Shown here one piece after another: positions 43,731 through 53,048 of a stretch of DNA of 64,000 bases. The notes below the pieces were generated by a model. That model was given only the letters and a program-made list of their open reading frames with translations, was not told the DNA's origin and ran no database searches. Source of the DNA: JAAYYM01 sp964483155 (lineage in GTDB: Bacteria; Bacillota; Clostridia; Lachnospirales; Lachnospiraceae); contig CAZAAC010000002.1 of NCBI GenBank assembly GCA_964483155.1, positions 1 through 64,000 of the forward strand. Reading direction: 5' to 3'. The position numbers and the translations under genes are program-made. Within the stretch, counting starts at the first letter, position 1; each line of letters begins with the position of its first letter.

Positions 43731-44470
43731 CCTATCACCTCATCAGCAAAAGGCTCAATAATAATTACTGCAATATTATCTTTGCCTCCATTGTTATTTG
43801 CTACCTTTACTAATTCTTCTGCTTTCTCAACGACATCTCTCTGCCCTTGCATGATAATTCTTATATTATCATCTTCTATCATATTCGTCAGACCATCAGA
43901 ACACATCAAAATAATATCGTCCTTCTCCAGCTTTATTTCAAAGAAGTCTATATCTATTAGTTCGCCTGCACCGATTGCTCTTGTAATTATGTTTTTATCT
44001 GGATGGGTTCTGGCAGATTCCCTATCTATCTCTCCTATGCGAATCATTTCTTCTACTAGTGAGTGATCACGTGTGATTTGTCGTATTTTGCGGTTCATGA
44101 TATACAAACGACTGTCTCCCACATTAGCCACATACAGCGTATCATCCGCTATCGTTGCTACCACAACAGTAGTTCCCATGCCTCTTAAGTCCTCTTCTTC
44201 CTCAGCTTTCTTTCGAATGGAGGCATTTGCATCTGTAATTGCTCCACTGATGACCTTTATCGGGCTATCTTCCTTTGTATCTACAATATATTGCACTATC
44301 TTTTCAACCGTATGCTTGGATGCAAAGTCACCTGCATTATGTCCACCCATTCCATCTGCTACAATAAACAGATTCTGAAGTCTTCCAATGGGCATTTCAC
44401 ATGTATATACAAAATCTTGATTCAGTTTTCTTTTTCGTCCTACATCAGTGATTGAAAAAGTCTTAAGCAT
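43724..44470 (-). CDS. prpC: PP2C-type Ser/Thr phosphatase (PrpC/Stp)
   Basis: Opposes the PrkC kinase encoded directly downstream. From the ATG at 44468-44470 (AAAGG upstream, 248 aa) it begins MLKTFSITDVGRKRKLNQD. The metal-binding motif DGMGGH is at 39-44, with GTTVVVATI, GDSRLYIMN, ITRDHSLVEEMIR and CSDGLTNMIEDD later. A longer frame overlapping rlmN has no ribosome binding site. The 7-base overlap with prkC supports coupled translation. Confidence 0.95.
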   Translation of the reverse strand: MLKTFSITDVGRKRKLNQDFVYTCEMPIGRLQNLFIVADGMGGHNAGDFASKHTVEKIVQYIVDTKEDSPIKVISGAITDANASIRKKAEEEEDLRGMGTTVVVATIADDTLYVANVGDSRLYIMNRKIRQITRDHSLVEEMIRIGEIDRESARTHPDKNIITRAIGAGELIDIDFFEIKLEKDDIILMCSDGLTNMIEDDNIRIIMQGQRDVVEKAEELVKVANNNGGKDNIAVIIIEPFADEVIGC

Positions 44471-44483
44471 ATTCGTTTGCCTT

Positions 44484-45527
44484 TCATATAGATTGTTGGG
44501 CGACATAATGCCTTCGAAGTTGTCCGCAAGCACCGTCAATATCTCTTCCCATTTCCCTTCTAATAGTAACATTTATTTGTTTTTTTTCAAGTTTATTTTT
44601 AAATTTGAGTATATCTTTCTGCGCAGACTCTACATAAATGCTTTCTTTTACTGGGTTTACAGGTATTAGATTCACATGACAATTTAAATGTCCTATCAAA
44701 GCCGCCAGCTGCTCGGCATCATCATCCGTGTCATTTACGCCACCCACTAAGCTATACTCAAAGGTGATTCTTCTCCCTGTTTGTTTAAAATAGTATGCAC
44801 ATGCTTCCACCACTTCTTCAATTGTATATTTATTGGCAATAGGCATCAGCTCTCTTCTCTTTTCATTTGTTCCAGCATGCAAAGAAAGCGCCATCGTAAT
44901 TTGCAATTTTTCATCTGCTAATCGTCTCATTTCAGGAACCAAGCCACAGGTCGATACTGTAAGATTCCGTTGACTAATATTTAACCCTCTCTCGTGACTG
45001 ATTAAATAAATAAACTTCAAAAGTGTATCATAATTATCCAGCGGTTCTCCTGAGCCCATAACAACTACATTTGAAACTCTCTCACCCGTAATCCGTGTAA
45101 TTTCATAAACCTGTGTCAGCATTTCTCCTGGTGTAAGATTACGCTCCAGACCACCTATTGTAGAAGCACAGAACCTACAGCCCATACGACATCCGACCTG
45201 TGAAGAAATACAGACGGAATTTCCATATTTATATTGCATCCATACACTTTCAATCATATTACCATCTTGTAGCTTAAAAAGAAACTTTTTTGTCCCATCT
45301 ATCTTCGATTCCTGTACTTCCACAACGGAAATCTGACAAATATCGTAATGTGCCTTAAGCTTATCCCTTAAATCCTTCGATAAATCAGTCATCTCATCAA
45401 AATCCTTGACTAGCTTATCATGTAGCCACCCGAATATTTGGCCTGCTCGAAAAGCTTTCTCAGATAAGTTTGCAATATCTGTCTTTAATTCTTCATAGGT
45501 GAGGGATACTATATCCACTTGCGCCAT
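44484..45527 (-). CDS. rlmN: Dual-specificity 23S rRNA A2503/tRNA A37 C2-methyltransferase
   Basis: Radical SAM methylase acting on adenosine C2. From the ATG at 45525-45527 (AGGAAG upstream, 347 aa) it has the N-terminal accessory domain, the cluster motif CRMGCRFCAST (C-x3-C-x2-C), GSGEPLDNYD, SLHAGTNEKRRELMPI and the catalytic C-terminal cysteine in GRDIDGACGQLRR. It follows rsmB by 24 bases and precedes prpC by 13, in the usual Firmicute order. It is RlmN and not Cfr by the QVGCRMGC context. Confidence 0.96.
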   Translation of the reverse strand: MAQVDIVSLTYEELKTDIANLSEKAFRAGQIFGWLHDKLVKDFDEMTDLSKDLRDKLKAHYDICQISVVEVQESKIDGTKKFLFKLQDGNMIESVWMQYKYGNSVCISSQVGCRMGCRFCASTIGGLERNLTPGEMLTQVYEITRITGERVSNVVVMGSGEPLDNYDTLLKFIYLISHERGLNISQRNLTVSTCGLVPEMRRLADEKLQITMALSLHAGTNEKRRELMPIANKYTIEEVVEACAYYFKQTGRRITFEYSLVGGVNDTDDDAEQLAALIGHLNCHVNLIPVNPVKESIYVESAQKDILKFKNKLEKKQINVTIRREMGRDIDGACGQLRRHYVAQQSI

Positions 45528-45551
45528 ACTGCTTCCTCTCTTAACAATCAA

Positions 45552-46904
45552 CTATACTCTCTTAAGCCTAGCCATGAAAAATCCGTCTGTACCATGAATG
45601 CCTGGTAATAGTTGCAGATAACCAGACTCTGTTTCTTCATTAATAAGCTCCTTTGGCAAGTAAGGGTTCAAGGACTCCACTTGATATGGATAATGACTTA
45701 AGAACCAATTCAAATTCTCTTCATTCTCGGCTTCATTAATCGTACATGTGCTATAAATCAAAATTCCACCTGGTTTTACATAGGTGTGTATCGTATGTAG
45801 TATTTTACGTTGCAGTTTAACAAGCTCTGTCTGTCCAGCTTCCGTCATATGGTATTTAATATCCCCTTTGCGACTTAATACGCCTAGTCCTGAACACGGT
45901 AAATCTGCAATCAAAACATCAGCCTTATTCACAGACTCCTCATCAAATATCGTTGCATCCTTAGTGATTACCCTAACGTTTTGAAAACCAACCTGTTTTA
46001 CATTGCTGCGAATCAGCTCTGCTTTTGCTTCCGTTAAATCTCTCGCTTCTACAATTCCCGTCCCGCAAAGCTTATCGGCAAGATGTAATGATTTTCCTCC
46101 AGGAGCTGCACATACATCAATAATAGTCATTCCTTTTTTTACTGCTGCAATCTCTCCGACCAACATGGAACTAATATCCTGTACTTGAAATAATCCTTCT
46201 TGAAAGCACTTAAGTGAGCCCAGATAATCATAATCCATAATTAGAAAAGCATAATCAAGGTATTCTGCTTTCTCTACACTGACACCTTCTTTTTTTAGTC
46301 TTTCCTCTAATTGTTCCTTTGAAATTTTACTCTCATTACACCGGATTGTCGTTCCCACATGTGATAAAGAAGCCAAAAGCATTTGCTCTGTCTTTTCATG
46401 TCCATATCGCTCACACCAGTTCTTCACGATCCACATCGGCATTGAATAAGAAACAGACAAGTAGTCCATTGGTTCCTTCTCAGCACTTGGATATTTTATG
46501 TTTTCTATATTTCTGCTAATATTACGCAATACGCCATTCACAAATCCCTTGAGATTATAAAAGCCTTTCTTTTCTGCCAATTTAACAGCCTCATTGCAGA
46601 TGGCCGATGCTGGCACATGATCCATATATAAAAACTGATAGACACTCATACGTAAGAGATTAAGAATCACCGGCTTCATCTTCGCTGTCTTTACATTTGA
46701 AAACTGATTGATAATATAATCCAGCCGAATCTTATATTCTATAGTACCTTCACTCACCCGCTTAATAAATGCCCTGTCCTTTTGTTCTAGATATTGATAT
46801 TTTTCAAGAACATTACGAATAACAACATGACTATAAGAGCCTGCCACTTCTGTTTCTAGCAGAATCCCCAATATTAATTCTCTTGTATTTATCCCTTTAA
46901 TCAC
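45552..46904 (-). CDS. rsmB: 16S rRNA m5C967 methyltransferase RsmB
   Basis: Methylates C5 of C967 in 16S rRNA. The protein has an N-terminal NusB-like domain (about 1-140) and a Rossmann methyltransferase with DVCAAPGGKSLHLAD, ADLPCSGLGVLSRKGDIKY (active cysteine) and YSTCTINEAENEENL. I take a GTG at 46902-46904 (450 aa, starting MIKGINTRELILG) because GGAGG lies 8 bases upstream within the end of the preceding gene; a TTG at 46922 is the other option. The start overlaps the peptidase stop codon by 8 bases. Confidence 0.94.
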   Translation of the reverse strand: MIKGINTRELILGILLETEVAGSYSHVVIRNVLEKYQYLEQKDRAFIKRVSEGTIEYKIRLDYIINQFSNVKTAKMKPVILNLLRMSVYQFLYMDHVPASAICNEAVKLAEKKGFYNLKGFVNGVLRNISRNIENIKYPSAEKEPMDYLSVSYSMPMWIVKNWCERYGHEKTEQMLLASLSHVGTTIRCNESKISKEQLEERLKKEGVSVEKAEYLDYAFLIMDYDYLGSLKCFQEGLFQVQDISSMLVGEIAAVKKGMTIIDVCAAPGGKSLHLADKLCGTGIVEARDLTEAKAELIRSNVKQVGFQNVRVITKDATIFDEESVNKADVLIADLPCSGLGVLSRKGDIKYHMTEAGQTELVKLQRKILHTIHTYVKPGGILIYSTCTINEAENEENLNWFLSHYPYQVESLNPYLPKELINEETESGYLQLLPGIHGTDGFFMARLKRV

Positions 46905-47604
46905 GCCTTCTGCCTCCGCCAAACAGCATTACCAGTCTGAGTAGCTGCAAAATGGAAGCTGCTGCCGCTGCTACATAGGTAAGTGCTGCTGCCCTAAGTA
47001 CTTTTTCTGAATACTTAAGCTCTGTTTCTGACAATATTCTGGTATCTCCTAAAATTACAAGTGCCCGCCTTGAGGCATTAAATTCCACTGGCAGCGTAAC
47101 CACCTGAAAAAGAACTGCAATGGAAAAAACCCATATGCCAATCGTGATTAAAAATTGTGATGACCCCAGTATGAGGCCAAGTATAATAATAGGAATTCCA
47201 ATTTTAGATCCAATATTAGCCGCTGGCACAAGTGCGCTACGGAGTTTTAAGGGTTGATACTCTGTGTTATGCTGAATTGCATGGCCGCACTCATGGGCAG
47301 CAACACCTATTGCTGCAACCGAATCCGAATCATATACGGCTTCTGATAAACGTAATGCCTTTCCCTTTGCATCATAATGGTCCGTTAATTTTCCCGCTAT
47401 TCTCTGTACACTTACATCATAAATTCCAGCTTCACGAAGTATTTTTTGCGCTACCTCGGCGCCTGTCATACCAGATCCACTTCTGACTCTTGCATACTTG
47501 CTATAGGTAGATTTTACTCTTGCTGATGCAATAATTGTCAGGAGGGCACCGATAATGACCAGAATATAAGTTCCATCCATATAATAATACATTGCGTTAT
47601 ACAT
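46897..47604 (-). CDS. yugP: Zinc metallopeptidase, YugP type
   Basis: A 235-residue membrane protein. The first segment is TYILVIIGALLTIIAS; the zinc site AAHECGHAIQH (HExxH) follows at about residues 106-116; three more hydrophobic segments lie in the C-terminal half. It belongs to the YugP/DUF2268-like membrane peptidase group; substrates are unknown. A place between fmt and rsmB is typical in Clostridia. TAGGAGATG precedes the start codon. Confidence 0.88.
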   Translation of the reverse strand: MYNAMYYYMDGTYILVIIGALLTIIASARVKSTYSKYARVRSGSGMTGAEVAQKILREAGIYDVSVQRIAGKLTDHYDAKGKALRLSEAVYDSDSVAAIGVAAHECGHAIQHNTEYQPLKLRSALVPAANIGSKIGIPIIILGLILGSSQFLITIGIWVFSIAVLFQVVTLPVEFNASRRALVILGDTRILSETELKYSEKVLRAAALTYVAAAAASILQLLRLVMLFGGGRRRD

Positions 47605-47615
47605 ACAATCATCTC

Positions 47616-48548
47616 CTAATTACCTAGTTTTTCTCCTGCGTGCAGTTCATATCCTAGCAAAAAGCTGCCTGCATCCATTTTTTTCTTTCCTTCTATCTGA
47701 AGTTCTTTTATTTCCAGCAATTCCTTGCCTGTATTAACCACTATTGATGACTTTGTTACTCTTGCAATACTTCCAGCGTCTCCCTCAGATTTCTCATGAA
47801 CGACACCTGCTTTCCAAATCTTCATATTCTTGCCTTTGCAAGAGGTATATGCACTCGGCCAGGGCGTTAATCCCCTCACCATGCGCTCAATTTCGACAGC
47901 AGATTTTTTAAAATCAATCTGTCCTAGTTCCTTCGAAATCATTTTTACATAAGTTGCATCTTCATTATTTTGCTCAATTGCATTTATTTCTCCGTTCTCT
48001 ATCCTATCCAGAACGTCAACACATAACTTTGCGCCTGCCTCTGCTAATTTATCATGTAGACTTCTGCCAGTTTCTTCTTTTTCTATTGGCACAACAGACT
48101 TCATAATCATATTCCCTGTATCAAGTCCTTCATCCATCTGCATGATGGTAACTCCGCTCTCTGCTTCTCCATTGATAATTGCCCATTGAATGGGTGCCGC
48201 ACCTCTGTATTTTGGGAGTAGTGAGGCATGTACGTTGATACAGCCATATTTAGGCATATCTAGTATTTCTTTCGATAGTAGCTGGCCAAAAGCTGCCACC
48301 ACAAAAATATCGGCCTCCAGCTTACGAAGTTCTTCCACTACTGTGTCGTCTTTTATTTTTAGTGGTTGCAACACGGGTAATCCCTGCGCAAGTGCATATT
48401 CTTTAATTGCTGAAAACTGTATTTCCTTACCACGACCCTTTTGTTTATCTGGTTGTGTAATAACTGCAGTAATCTCATGCTTTGATGAAAGAATTGCTTT
48501 CAATATGGTGACTGCAAAATCAGGCGTTCCCATAAATACTATCTTCAA
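47616..48548 (-). CDS. fmt: Methionyl-tRNA formyltransferase
   Basis: Formylates initiator Met-tRNA using 10-formyl-tetrahydrofolate. The 310-residue protein begins MKIVFMGTPDFAV and has the catalytic block NVHASLLPKYRGAAPIQWAI and MDEGLDTGNM, with the tRNA-binding C-terminal domain after about 205. The start codon is TTG, overlapping the def stop codon (TTGA), with GAGG inside the def end as ribosome binding site. Coupling of def and fmt is the usual arrangement. Confidence 0.96.
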   Translation of the reverse strand: MKIVFMGTPDFAVTILKAILSSKHEITAVITQPDKQKGRGKEIQFSAIKEYALAQGLPVLQPLKIKDDTVVEELRKLEADIFVVAAFGQLLSKEILDMPKYGCINVHASLLPKYRGAAPIQWAIINGEAESGVTIMQMDEGLDTGNMIMKSVVPIEKEETGRSLHDKLAEAGAKLCVDVLDRIENGEINAIEQNNEDATYVKMISKELGQIDFKKSAVEIERMVRGLTPWPSAYTSCKGKNMKIWKAGVVHEKSEGDAGSIARVTKSSIVVNTGKELLEIKELQIEGKKKMDAGSFLLGYELHAGEKLGN

Positions 48549-49036
48549 TCCTCTTCCTCCTCGTCGTCATCATCTGATTCCCCGACATCCATCAATTTTC
48601 CCTCTACTTTTTCAATATACAAATGTCCATCCAAATGGTCAATTTCATGGCATATCGCTCTTGCAAGCAATTCTGTCCCTTCTATCTCATATGGCTCCAT
48701 ATTTTCATCAAGTGCTACTGCCTTCACATACATAGGTCTTGTTACAATACCTGTTTTACCAGGTACACTGAGACAGCCTTCATGACCTGTCTGCTCTCCT
48801 GATGTTTCTATTATCCTTGGATTAATTAGTACATGCGGGCCGTCTCCTGCATCGATTACAACTACTCTTTTTAGAACACCTACCTGTGGTGCAGCAAGAC
48901 CTGCGCCTTCTGCCTCATACATTGTTTCGAGCATATCTTCTATCAATACTTCCATCCGCAGTGTCATTTCAGATACTTCTTTGCTTTTTTTGTTTAATAC
49001 TTCATCTCCGACTTCTCGTATTTTTCTGATTGCCAT
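48545..49036 (-). CDS. def: Peptide deformylase
   Basis: Removes the formyl group from nascent proteins. From the ATG at 49034-49036 (GGAGGAAA upstream, 163 aa) it has the three motifs GAGLAAPQVG, EGCLSVPG and HEIDHLDGHL, which bind the catalytic metal. The C-terminus is a run of acidic residues (GESDDDDEEEED). A longer frame upstream lacks a ribosome binding site. It lies between priA and fmt. Confidence 0.97.
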   Translation of the reverse strand: MAIRKIREVGDEVLNKKSKEVSEMTLRMEVLIEDMLETMYEAEGAGLAAPQVGVLKRVVVIDAGDGPHVLINPRIIETSGEQTGHEGCLSVPGKTGIVTRPMYVKAVALDENMEPYEIEGTELLARAICHEIDHLDGHLYIEKVEGKLMDVGESDDDDEEEED

Positions 49037-49067
49037 TGTTATTTCCTCCACATTATATATCATCCGT

Positions 49068-51341
49068 TTAATATGCCATGATCGGATTAAAATCAAATTG
49101 TACTCTCATCTCTTTACTATCCTGTGCCTCAATATATTGTTCCAACAAGTCTTTTTGTTGTATCAATGCTTCATTATTAGAAGCCTTCAAATAAATGATT
49201 TTTCGATAAATATCATTTATTTTTTTAATGGAAGCATCTGCAGGTCCAACCAGTGTGACGCCTTCATGAAAATTAATTATATCATAATTATTTTTGCTTT
49301 TCATCCTATTTATATTTTGGCGCAGGATATCCGCCACTTTTTCACTGAAAACATCAGCCTTTTTCTCATCTCCTGTCTCGATTAAAATAGCAACCATATA
49401 ACCCACAGGCGGATAATGTAATAATTTTCGGTATCCGATTTCTTCATAATAAAACGCTTCATAGTCTTGCTTTGCTGCTGCCTTAATACTATAGTGCTCC
49501 GGATTATAAGTTTGTATTACTACTTCGCCAGGAAGTTTGTCTCTTCCTGCTCTGCCTGCTGCCTGTGTCAGTAATTGAAATGTCCTTTCTGATGCTCGAT
49601 AGTCATTTATATGCAGGGACAAATCGGCAGCAAGAATGCCAACGAGTGTAACATTAGAAAAATCATGTCCTTTCACAATCATTTGCGTTCCGACCAATAT
49701 ATCTGCTTCCTGATTCGCAAACGCAGCAAGAATCTTTTCATGTCCATCCTTTTTCTTAGTTGTATCAAAATCCATGCGCAGTACACGTGCCGCTGGAAAT
49801 GCCTTTCTGATCAGCATCTCGATTTGTTCTGTTCCTGCTTTCATGCCTCCGATATAATTTGAGCCACATATAGGACATTTTCTTACATTAGGTTCTTCGT
49901 ATCCACAATAATGACATACCAGCTTCCCATTTCTATGTGCTGAAAGCGATACATCACAATGCGGGCACTTCATTACATGACCGCAAGCCCGGCAAGATAC
50001 AAATCCAGCATATCCACGTCGATTCAAAAACAACATAATCTGTTCTTTCTTTTCAAGCTTTTCTTCTATTAAAAAATGTAATTTTTCACTAAATATCGAG
50101 CGATTTCCTTTTTTCAATTCTTCCCGCAAATCAACGGTATAGATACTAGGCATTTTTGCATCAATTGCCCTTTCCGTCAATTGGTAAAGCCTATACTCAC
50201 CAGTAAGAGCCTTATAATAGGAATCTACTGATGGTGTTGCCGATCCGAGAATCACGGATGCACCATGCAACTTCGCAAGTTCGATGGCAGTCTCTCTCAC
50301 ATGGTACTTCGGCATTGTATCGCTTTTATAAGAACTCTCATGCTCTTCATCGATAATAATCATTCCCAAATTAGCAAATGGCGTAAATAAGGCAGAGCGT
50401 GGTCCAATTATTACATCAATCTCTCCCTTTTTTGCCCTCTCAAACTGATCATATTTTTCACCTTCTGACAATCTTGAGTGTAAGGTTGATACTCTGTCTC
50501 CAAATCGTTTATAAAATCGCATTACCGTCTGATAAGTCAATGCAATTTCCGGAATCAAAACAATTGCCTGCTTACCATTTTCAACTACTTTCCCGATTAA
50601 CTCCATATATACTTCTGTCTTTCCGCTTCCTGTTACGCCATGAAGTAAGTAGGTATGTGGCAGTTTATCCTGCATATCGCTAATAATCTCATCAAATACG
50701 ATCTGCTGACTTTCATTTAAGTGTACCCATGCACCCGTTTGGTCTTGTTTTTTGACAGGATTTCGATACACCTGCTCTGCACTAACCTCCAGAATTTCTT
50801 GCTTCTGCAATGTCTGGATGGTTGCACTTGCTATATTTAACTTGGAAGTCACAATATCATAGAGAAGTGATTCTTCTTTTATTAATTCTTCTAGCAATCT
50901 AGCACGTGCTGTCTGCTTCTTTTTTTGGAAGAATGCAAGCTTTTCCTTGGCAAAGTTTTCATCGCAACACAAACGAATCGTTTTGATTTCTTTTGGCTTC
51001 ATCTGCTTTTTTATCGGAAGAACTGTTTTAAGTGCAGCAATCATCGTTGAGCCATAATTCTGTTTCATCCACCATGCTAGCTGTATTAGCTTAGATTCTA
51101 CTAATGCATCATTTGTAATGATACCATGCAGATATTTCATTTTTTCTTCCGGAAATTCTGCCCGTTCACTGATCTCCATAACATATCCCTTAATCAGGCG
51201 ATCACCTCTGCCAAATGGTATCTCAACGAAAGCACCTGGTTGCAAAGATTCTTTCAAATCCTCTGGAATCAGATACTGAAATATTCTATCCAATTTTTCA
51301 TGCGATATATCTACGATGATATTGGCATATTTACCTTTCAC
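49068..51341 (-). CDS. priA: Primosomal replication helicase PriA
   Basis: Restarts stalled replication forks; 3'-to-5' superfamily 2 helicase. From a GTG at 51339-51341 (AAGGGAG upstream, 757 aa) it has the N-terminal 3'-DNA-binding domain, Walker A GVTGSGKTEVY, DEEHESSYKSD, a zinc-binding cysteine cluster (CRACGHVMKCPHCDVSLS, CHYCGYEEPNVRKCPICGS) and the motif V/VI region LVGTQMIVKGHDF, QAAGRAGRD. It is the first gene of the long operon reaching to 38263. No promoter of full consensus was seen between it and gltD. Confidence 0.96.
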   Translation of the reverse strand: MKGKYANIIVDISHEKLDRIFQYLIPEDLKESLQPGAFVEIPFGRGDRLIKGYVMEISERAEFPEEKMKYLHGIITNDALVESKLIQLAWWMKQNYGSTMIAALKTVLPIKKQMKPKEIKTIRLCCDENFAKEKLAFFQKKKQTARARLLEELIKEESLLYDIVTSKLNIASATIQTLQKQEILEVSAEQVYRNPVKKQDQTGAWVHLNESQQIVFDEIISDMQDKLPHTYLLHGVTGSGKTEVYMELIGKVVENGKQAIVLIPEIALTYQTVMRFYKRFGDRVSTLHSRLSEGEKYDQFERAKKGEIDVIIGPRSALFTPFANLGMIIIDEEHESSYKSDTMPKYHVRETAIELAKLHGASVILGSATPSVDSYYKALTGEYRLYQLTERAIDAKMPSIYTVDLREELKKGNRSIFSEKLHFLIEEKLEKKEQIMLFLNRRGYAGFVSCRACGHVMKCPHCDVSLSAHRNGKLVCHYCGYEEPNVRKCPICGSNYIGGMKAGTEQIEMLIRKAFPAARVLRMDFDTTKKKDGHEKILAAFANQEADILVGTQMIVKGHDFSNVTLVGILAADLSLHINDYRASERTFQLLTQAAGRAGRDKLPGEVVIQTYNPEHYSIKAAAKQDYEAFYYEEIGYRKLLHYPPVGYMVAILIETGDEKKADVFSEKVADILRQNINRMKSKNNYDIINFHEGVTLVGPADASIKKINDIYRKIIYLKASNNEALIQQKDLLEQYIEAQDSKEMRVQFDFNPIMAY

Positions 51342-51485
51342 GATGTTATCTCCCTTAAGATGATATATTAATGAGAATATCATAAATTACTATTTTTATC
51401 AAATTTGCTACCGAAGCCTCATACATTTTCAAACTGTATCAACTGCCTCGTATAATCTTGCTTTACAGGTTACACGGCATACAAA

Positions 51486-51514
51486 TAGGCATCCGAAAAG
51501 CTTGCGGATGCCTA
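51486..51514 (-). terminator. Terminator after gltD
   Basis: TAGGCATCCG (51486-51495) pairs with CGGATGCCTA (51505-51514), 14 bases past the gltD stop codon. The U tract is weak. Confidence 0.7.
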
Positions 51515-51527
51515 GATTTATTTTATT

Positions 51528-53036
51528 CTATTGTATATTCAGATTTGAGTATCCCATTAAACTCTCATCGACTGCACGCGCGGCTTCACGCCCTTCGCGG
51601 ATTGCCCAAACAACTAATGACTGTCCACGATGCATATCTCCCGCAGTAAAGACATTCTTTACATTCGTGCTGTATTTTTCGTTTTCGGTCTGGACATTAG
51701 TCCTTTCATTGACTTCTACCCCGAATGCCTCCGTTACATAATTCTGACTTCCAAGAAAACCAGCGGCAATCAGCACGAGTTCAGCCTGTACTGTTTGTTC
51801 ACTGCCAGAAATCTCTGACATCTGCATTCTACCAGTCTTTTCATCCTTTTCCCACTTCAATTTCACAATCACAACCGCCTCAAGTACACCTTTTTCATTT
51901 TTAACAAATTTCTTGACAGTAGCGTTATAAATTCTTGGATCGGTTCCAAACTGATCGATTGCTTCTTCCTGACCATAATCTGTCTTTAAGATCTTTGGCC
52001 ATTCTGGCCACGGATTATCATCTGCCCGCTTTACAGGAGCTATTGGCATCATTTCAATCTGTGTTACAGATTTGGCGCCATGTCTAATAGATGTACCGAC
52101 ACAATCGTTTCCTGTGTCGCCGCCTCCAATAATTACAACATTCTTATTTTTTGCAGAAATCCAGTTCTTATGCGCTTTTGTTGCATCCATATCTGCATCC
52201 AGAAGTGCTTTTGTCGAAGAAGTTAAAAAATCAACCGCAAAATGTATTCCTACAGCATCCCGCCCATCCGCTTTGATATCACGCGGATTGGATGCCCCAC
52301 AGGCAAGAATTACGCGATCAAAGTTTTTCAGAATCTCTTTGACTGGGTATTCTTTTGTTCCAATATCTGCATTTGTAACAAAACAAACCCCTTCCTCACT
52401 CATGATTTTATTTTTTCTTTCAACAACTGATTTTTCCAGTTTCATATTTGGTATTCCATACATTAGTAATCCGCCAATCCTATCTGCACGTTCAAAAACC
52501 GTTACAGAATGCCCACGTTTGTTTAACTGATCAGCTGCTGCAAGACCACTCGGACCTGAACCAATTACTGCAATTTTCTTGCCAGTTCTTACCTTCGGGG
52601 GCTTTGCTATCGCATATCCTGCTATATAGGCATTTTCAATGATTGCATTCTCATTTTCCTTGATTGCTACGGGGTCTCCGTTTAATCCGCATGTACATGC
52701 TGATTCACACGGTGCAGGGCATACTCTTCCTGTAAACTCTGGAAAATTATTTGTTTTTTTCAACCTATTGAAGGCCTGTCTCCAATTGTTCGTATAAACC
52801 AGATCATTCCATTCTGGTACGAGATTATGAAGCGGACAGCCAGATACCATCCCCATCATCATCATTCCTGATTGGCAGAAAGGAACGCCACATTCCATAC
52901 ACCTTGCTCCCTGCTCCTGCTGCTTCTCTTTTGAAAGCGGAATGTGAAATTCTCGGAAATTCTTAATTCTTTCTCCTGGCTTTATTGACTTTGATGTTTG
53001 TCTTTCATATTCCATAAATCCTGTAGGTTTTCCCAT
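51528..53036 (-). CDS. gltD: Glutamate synthase, small subunit
   Basis: Supplies electrons from NADPH to GltB through FAD and iron-sulfur clusters. The 502-residue protein begins MGKPTGFMEYERQ and has cluster cysteines in ARCMECGVPFC, SGCPLHNLVPEWN and VCPAPCESACTCGLNG, an FAD site VIGSGPSGLAAADQL, an NADPH site VVIIGGGDTGNDCVG, and the FAD-closing TAGDMHRGQSLVVWAI. The stop codon of gltB lies 12 bases upstream, so the two are cotranscribed. A terminator follows. Confidence 0.96.
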   Translation of the reverse strand: MGKPTGFMEYERQTSKSIKPGERIKNFREFHIPLSKEKQQEQGARCMECGVPFCQSGMMMMGMVSGCPLHNLVPEWNDLVYTNNWRQAFNRLKKTNNFPEFTGRVCPAPCESACTCGLNGDPVAIKENENAIIENAYIAGYAIAKPPKVRTGKKIAVIGSGPSGLAAADQLNKRGHSVTVFERADRIGGLLMYGIPNMKLEKSVVERKNKIMSEEGVCFVTNADIGTKEYPVKEILKNFDRVILACGASNPRDIKADGRDAVGIHFAVDFLTSSTKALLDADMDATKAHKNWISAKNKNVVIIGGGDTGNDCVGTSIRHGAKSVTQIEMMPIAPVKRADDNPWPEWPKILKTDYGQEEAIDQFGTDPRIYNATVKKFVKNEKGVLEAVVIVKLKWEKDEKTGRMQMSEISGSEQTVQAELVLIAAGFLGSQNYVTEAFGVEVNERTNVQTENEKYSTNVKNVFTAGDMHRGQSLVVWAIREGREAARAVDESLMGYSNLNIQ

Positions 53037-53048
53037 TTTACCCGCCTC